A DNA stretch of 38,208 nt from positions 1 through 38,208 of the forward strand of contig JAJDDX010000003.1 in assembly GCA_029260055.1 (NCBI GenBank), in the 5' to 3' direction. This stretch comes from Phycisphaerae bacterium. Its GTDB lineage: Bacteria; Planctomycetota; Phycisphaerae; UBA1845. Positions 35,310-38,208 of the stretch are shown here, piece after piece; the stretch's first letter is position 1, and each line of letters starts with the position of its first letter. The position numbers and the translations under genes are program-made. The notes beneath the pieces are model-generated. The model saw only the letters and a program-made list of their open reading frames with translations. It was not told the origin of the DNA and did no database searches.

Positions 35310-35425
35310 GTTCCCATATCTTCATCTCAACGAGGAACAAGACCCGGCGAGCTTCCGTGACGCTTGGACGTCCGGCCACGCCAACGCCGGCGGTCAGGGT
35401 TCCTAACAAGGAGGAGAACGAATGA
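35306..35425 (+). CDS. 39-codon ORF bridging two signalling genes by ATGA overlaps
   Basis: The ATG at 35306 overlaps the stop of receiver gene B, and its TGA at 35423-35425 overlaps the kinase ATG at 35422; both junctions are ATGA. The predicted peptide begins MSSHIFISTRNKTRRASV and ends PNKEENE; it is polar, basic in the middle, with no membrane segment. By hand count, third codon positions are richer in G/C (about 27 of 39) than first or second positions, as expected for coding sequence in this GC-rich genome. The codons near its end also contain the AAGGAGGAG ribosome site of the kinase gene. It could be a real microprotein or a coupling ORF that carries ribosomes to the kinase start. The peptide is not recognised. 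Confidence 0.4.
   Translation: MSSHIFISTRNKTRRASVTLGRPATPTPAVRVPNKEENE
35408..35416 (+). promoter_or_regulatory. Strong ribosome-binding site of the receiver-kinase gene
   Basis: AAGGAGGAG is an almost perfect anti-16S match five bases before the ATG at 35422, the strongest such site seen in the window. It lies inside the preceding 39-codon ORF, and it fixes the kinase start. Confidence 0.7.
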
Positions 35426-37071
35426 ACAGCCCGACCATTCTGGTCGTGGACGGCGATCCCGGCACTCGGATGGGGCTCTCGGCGCTTCTGGAGGCTCACG
35501 GCGCCAGGGTGGTCGTGGCCGACACCGCGGAGCACGCGGCCGCCAGCGCCACGGAAACGAGACCCGACCTGATCATACTCGAACAAACACTGCCCGGCGG
35601 CAATGGCAGCGACCTCTGCTCGCGCTGGGCGGCGGATCCGGCGCTGAGCGGCACGCCCATTCTGTTCATGCACGCGGAAGAAGACGGTAGGCCCGAGCCG
35701 GAGGTCGGCGCAGATACGATGCCTGCAGGCTTCATCGCCAAGCCGATCGATCCGACGGCGCTGATCCTGGGCGTCGAGGCGTTACTCGCCACAGACAGGC
35801 GGCCACGAGAAAGTCGCGGCGGCGGCGGTACCTCGCTCGCGCCTTCGCTTGTGGCGGTAGCGGTGCTGGCCTCGGACACGAGCGTCATGGAGGCAAACGC
35901 TGCCCTTGGTGACCTGCTCGGGTACGCAACGGGTGAGCTGCCAGGCACGCGCTGGAACGATCTGACCGCCGAGGCTGACCGATCCAAGAACGCCGACCTG
36001 TTCGGGCCATCGGACCATCACGAGGACCCTGTCGCAGGCCACCTTCTTCACAAGGACGGGCACTCCGTATCCGTCAGCATCACGGCGATGCCGTTTCCGC
36101 GCCAAGGCGATCGAATCGGCACGGTGCTCGTCGTCACCGCACCAGGCGCACAAAGAGCACCCGTGGCGAGTCCCGAGCCAACGCGTTCGGAAGACGGCGA
36201 CGCGAAGAAAGAAGTCGAGCAGTTGCACAACCAGTTGATGCAATCCGACAAGTTGGCTTCGATCGGGCAGCTCACCGCGGGCGTGGCCCACGAGATCAAC
36301 AATCCGATAGGCTTCATTTCCAGTAACTTGAACTCGCTTGGCGAGTATGCCGAGGACCTCGGGCAGGTGCTTACCGCGTACGAGAAGTTGCTCGGCGAAT
36401 GCCTGGCGGAAGGATCGAGTTCAAACGCTACCGCGCAGGAGGTGGACCGCCTGAAGCGCGAAGTCGACATCGAGTTCATCATGTCGGACCTCGCCAACCT
36501 GCTGAAGGAATCGACCGAGGGGGCTCAACGCGTGCGACAGATCGTCGCCGATCTGCGGGACTTCGCGCACGCCGACACGCCCGACACGTCAGAGGAGGAT
36601 ATCCACGCCCTGATCGACAAGACGATCAATGTCGCCTGGAACGAACTCAAGTACAAGACCGAGGTCGTGAAGGAATACGGCGAGGTTCCCGCCATCAGTT
36701 GTTTCGCGGGACGCCTGGGTCAGGTCTTCTTGAACCTTCTGGTCAACGCCGCCCACGCCATCGACGAACGCGGCACCATCACCATCCGCACGGGCCACGA
36801 GGGAGCCAACGCCTGGATCGAAGTCTCCGACACGGGAAGCGGCATCCCGGAGGAAAACCGGGCACGTATCTTCGACGCCTTCTTCACGACCAAACCGCTG
36901 GGCAAAGGCACCGGCCTGGGGCTGAACCTGGCGCACGAAATCGTCACGGCACACGGCGGAACCATCACGTGCGAAAGCACGGTCGGCACGGGAACGACTT
37001 TCCATATTGAACTGCCGATTGCGGGACCTCCCGAGGATCAAGAGAGCGACAAGGCGGAGTCCAGTGCATGA
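35422..37071 (+). CDS. Receiver-PAS-histidine kinase with a degenerate receiver
   Basis: The 549-residue cytoplasmic protein has no membrane segment. The N-terminal receiver (1-122) keeps VVDGDP (8-13) and Lys107, but has Glu54 in LIILEQTLPG instead of the phosphoacceptor Asp, and His84 in LFMHAEE where Thr is usual. A PAS-like domain (145-240; VLASDTSVMEANAALGDLLGY) follows, then a short coiled coil, the H-box SIGQLTAGVAHEINNPIG with His290, and an HATPase_c domain with N-box FLNLLVNAAHAI, DTGSGIPEE and GTGLGLNLAHEIV. The kinase should autophosphorylate and pass phosphate to receivers encoded nearby. Its own receiver probably cannot accept phosphate and may mimic the phosphorylated state. 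Its stop overlaps the next start (ATGA). Confidence 0.92.
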   Translation: MNSPTILVVDGDPGTRMGLSALLEAHGARVVVADTAEHAAASATETRPDLIILEQTLPGGNGSDLCSRWAADPALSGTPILFMHAEEDGRPEPEVGADTMPAGFIAKPIDPTALILGVEALLATDRRPRESRGGGGTSLAPSLVAVAVLASDTSVMEANAALGDLLGYATGELPGTRWNDLTAEADRSKNADLFGPSDHHEDPVAGHLLHKDGHSVSVSITAMPFPRQGDRIGTVLVVTAPGAQRAPVASPEPTRSEDGDAKKEVEQLHNQLMQSDKLASIGQLTAGVAHEINNPIGFISSNLNSLGEYAEDLGQVLTAYEKLLGECLAEGSSSNATAQEVDRLKREVDIEFIMSDLANLLKESTEGAQRVRQIVADLRDFAHADTPDTSEEDIHALIDKTINVAWNELKYKTEVVKEYGEVPAISCFAGRLGQVFLNLLVNAAHAIDERGTITIRTGHEGANAWIEVSDTGSGIPEENRARIFDAFFTTKPLGKGTGLGLNLAHEIVTAHGGTITCESTVGTGTTFHIELPIAGPPEDQESDKAESSA

Positions 37072-38208
37072 AGCAAGTCCCGGTCATCATCGCGGATGAC
37101 GATTGCGCGCTCCTGGCGCTCGCCGGGAAGGTCGTGTCCAACGCGGGGTACGTGACCCACACTTGCGACAACGGCGACGCTGCCTACGAACTCGTCAGGC
37201 AGCACGCGCCCGCCATTCTCGTGTCGGACTGGGAGATGCCCGGCCTCGACGGACCGGAACTCTGCAAGAAGATCCGTGAATCCGAGGTCAGCGAACAGAT
37301 CTACGTGCTTCTGCTGACAGCCAACGCCGATCCCGCCAACGTGGTCATAGGATTCGAAGCCGGTGCCAACGACTACGTGACCAAGCCCTTCATCCCGGAA
37401 GTGCTGTTGGCACGAGTCGGAGCGGGTGCCGGTGTGATGCGCCTGCTACACCAGCAAGCGGAACGCGCCGCCGAGTTCGAGCGCATCATCGAAGGCAACC
37501 CCGCCGGAATCGTCGTCCTCGACGCGGATTCGCGACAAATCGTGCGGGCCAACTCCAACGTCTGTCGCCTCGCGGGCTGCACGGAAGCGGAGCTCATCGG
37601 CCGGCAGTACGGTGACTTCCTCGGCGACGCGCCTGCGGGGCCGTCGGGACAGAGCCCAGGCAGCGCGTCGTACGATCGAGTCTTCAAACGGCGCGACGGT
37701 ACGGCCACCCCGGTTCTGACGAACTCGGTTCGCCTGCCGCTCGACGGCGTACCGCATGTGCTCGAGACGATCACTGACATCACACAGTTGAAGGAAGCGG
37801 AAGCCGCACTGCGAAAGGTCTCCGAAGAACGCCAGCAACTCGAGCGGATCGTCAACCAGAGCCCCGCGGTGGCGTTCGTGTGGGCGGCCGCCGACGGGCT
37901 CCCCATCGAATACGTGTCGGACAACATCCGCCAGTTCGGGTACATACCGGAGGAGCTGCGCGTCCGGCAGACGCCCTTCGGCGAGATCATCCATCCCGAC
38001 GACAGGCAGCACATCCTGGACGCGGTGGCCGAGCGGTGCCACGCCGGCAAGAGAGAGTTCGTCGACGAGCATCGGATCATCACACAATCGGGCGATATCC
38101 GCTGGGTGGAGCACCGCAGTTGGATTCGGCGTGATGCCAACGGCGAAGTCAACCAACTGAAGGGGCTCGTGCTCGACATCACGGACCGGAAGCTGGCCGA
38201 GATGCAGA
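37068..38208 (+). CDS. Receiver-PAS-PAS signalling protein, C-terminus beyond the window
   Basis: The ATG overlaps the kinase stop (ATGA at 37068-37071) and the frame stays open to the window edge, giving 380 residues. A standard receiver (1-125) has IADDD (8-12), phosphoacceptor Asp54 in LVSDWEMPGLDG, LLTANAD and VTKPF. A linker helix joins it to PAS 1 (about 138-245; IIEGNPAGIVVLDADSRQI ... TITDITQLKEAE). PAS 2 follows (about 262-378; IVNQSPAVAFVW ... IIHPDDRQHI ... LVLDITDRK) of the PAS_3 type with a PAC end. The C-terminal output is unseen; a histidine kinase, GGDEF or phosphatase module is most likely. It is encoded with the upstream kinase and is a probable phosphorylation target. Confidence 0.88.
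   Translation, partial: MKQVPVIIADDDCALLALAGKVVSNAGYVTHTCDNGDAAYELVRQHAPAILVSDWEMPGLDGPELCKKIRESEVSEQIYVLLLTANADPANVVIGFEAGANDYVTKPFIPEVLLARVGAGAGVMRLLHQQAERAAEFERIIEGNPAGIVVLDADSRQIVRANSNVCRLAGCTEAELIGRQYGDFLGDAPAGPSGQSPGSASYDRVFKRRDGTATPVLTNSVRLPLDGVPHVLETITDITQLKEAEAALRKVSEERQQLERIVNQSPAVAFVWAAADGLPIEYVSDNIRQFGYIPEELRVRQTPFGEIIHPDDRQHILDAVAERCHAGKREFVDEHRIITQSGDIRWVEHRSWIRRDANGEVNQLKGLVLDITDRKLAEMQ

Noticed and set aside
1-38208. CRISPR arrays, tRNA or rRNA genes, insertion sequences, prophage
   Set aside because: No regularly spaced direct repeats, cloverleaf-like sequences, rRNA segments, transposase or integrase motifs were found when reading both strands by eye.

Overview
The window is GC-rich chromosomal DNA from a Gram-negative-type bacterium. 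I tentatively place it in Planctomycetota, perhaps near Phycisphaerae. The grounds are a GreA domain fused to a very large helical N-terminus, a tiny GGC-lipobox protein beside an SH3-repeat protein, a large secreted GH38 enzyme beside a secreted esterase, and short palindromic repeats of the G-rich type. No rRNA, tRNA, CRISPR array, transposase or prophage gene is visible. Genes are packed tightly, and many starts overlap the upstream stop as ATGA or GTGA, so translational coupling is widespread.

Layout. 3-638: end of an unidentified membrane protein. 759-1418 (-): FixJ-like response regulator. 1693-9337: a divergent pair, a secreted alpha/beta-hydrolase esterase (-) and a 1644-residue secreted GH38 alpha-mannosidase with a C-terminal CBM9-like domain (+). 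9515-13028 (+): a ribose-type sugar ABC importer (lipoprotein, double ATPase, permease), flanked by two copies of a short palindromic repeat. These genes look like one glycan-degradation and uptake locus. 13161-13262 (-): a 33-residue single-helix membrane protein. 13400-16723 (-): a GreA-fusion transcription factor followed by a divergent YchF-like NTPase.

16894-25628 (-) is a polysaccharide assembly and export cluster: Wzm-type permease, Wzt-type ATPase with a C-terminal domain, three GT4 and one GT2 glycosyltransferases, and two methyltransferases, mostly with start/stop overlaps. 25820-26821 (-): gpsA. 26876-28421 (-): an SH3-repeat exported protein and a tiny lipoprotein. 28568-31997 (+): pabB, pabC and a Nif3-family gene, coupled by GTGA and ATGA overlaps, behind an extended -10 promoter that predicts an almost leaderless mRNA.

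32140-38208 (+) is a signalling locus. A sigma54-dependent activator is followed by a 341-bp gap containing a good -24/-12 element and an inverted repeat. Then come two full-length paralogous 225-residue receiver proteins, a 39-codon ORF joined to both neighbours by ATGA overlaps, a receiver-PAS-histidine kinase whose receiver has Glu in place of the phosphoacceptor Asp, and a receiver-PAS-PAS protein that runs off the window. This locus is the best candidate for an undescribed system: a phosphorelay whose activator is encoded directly upstream of the promoter it may control.
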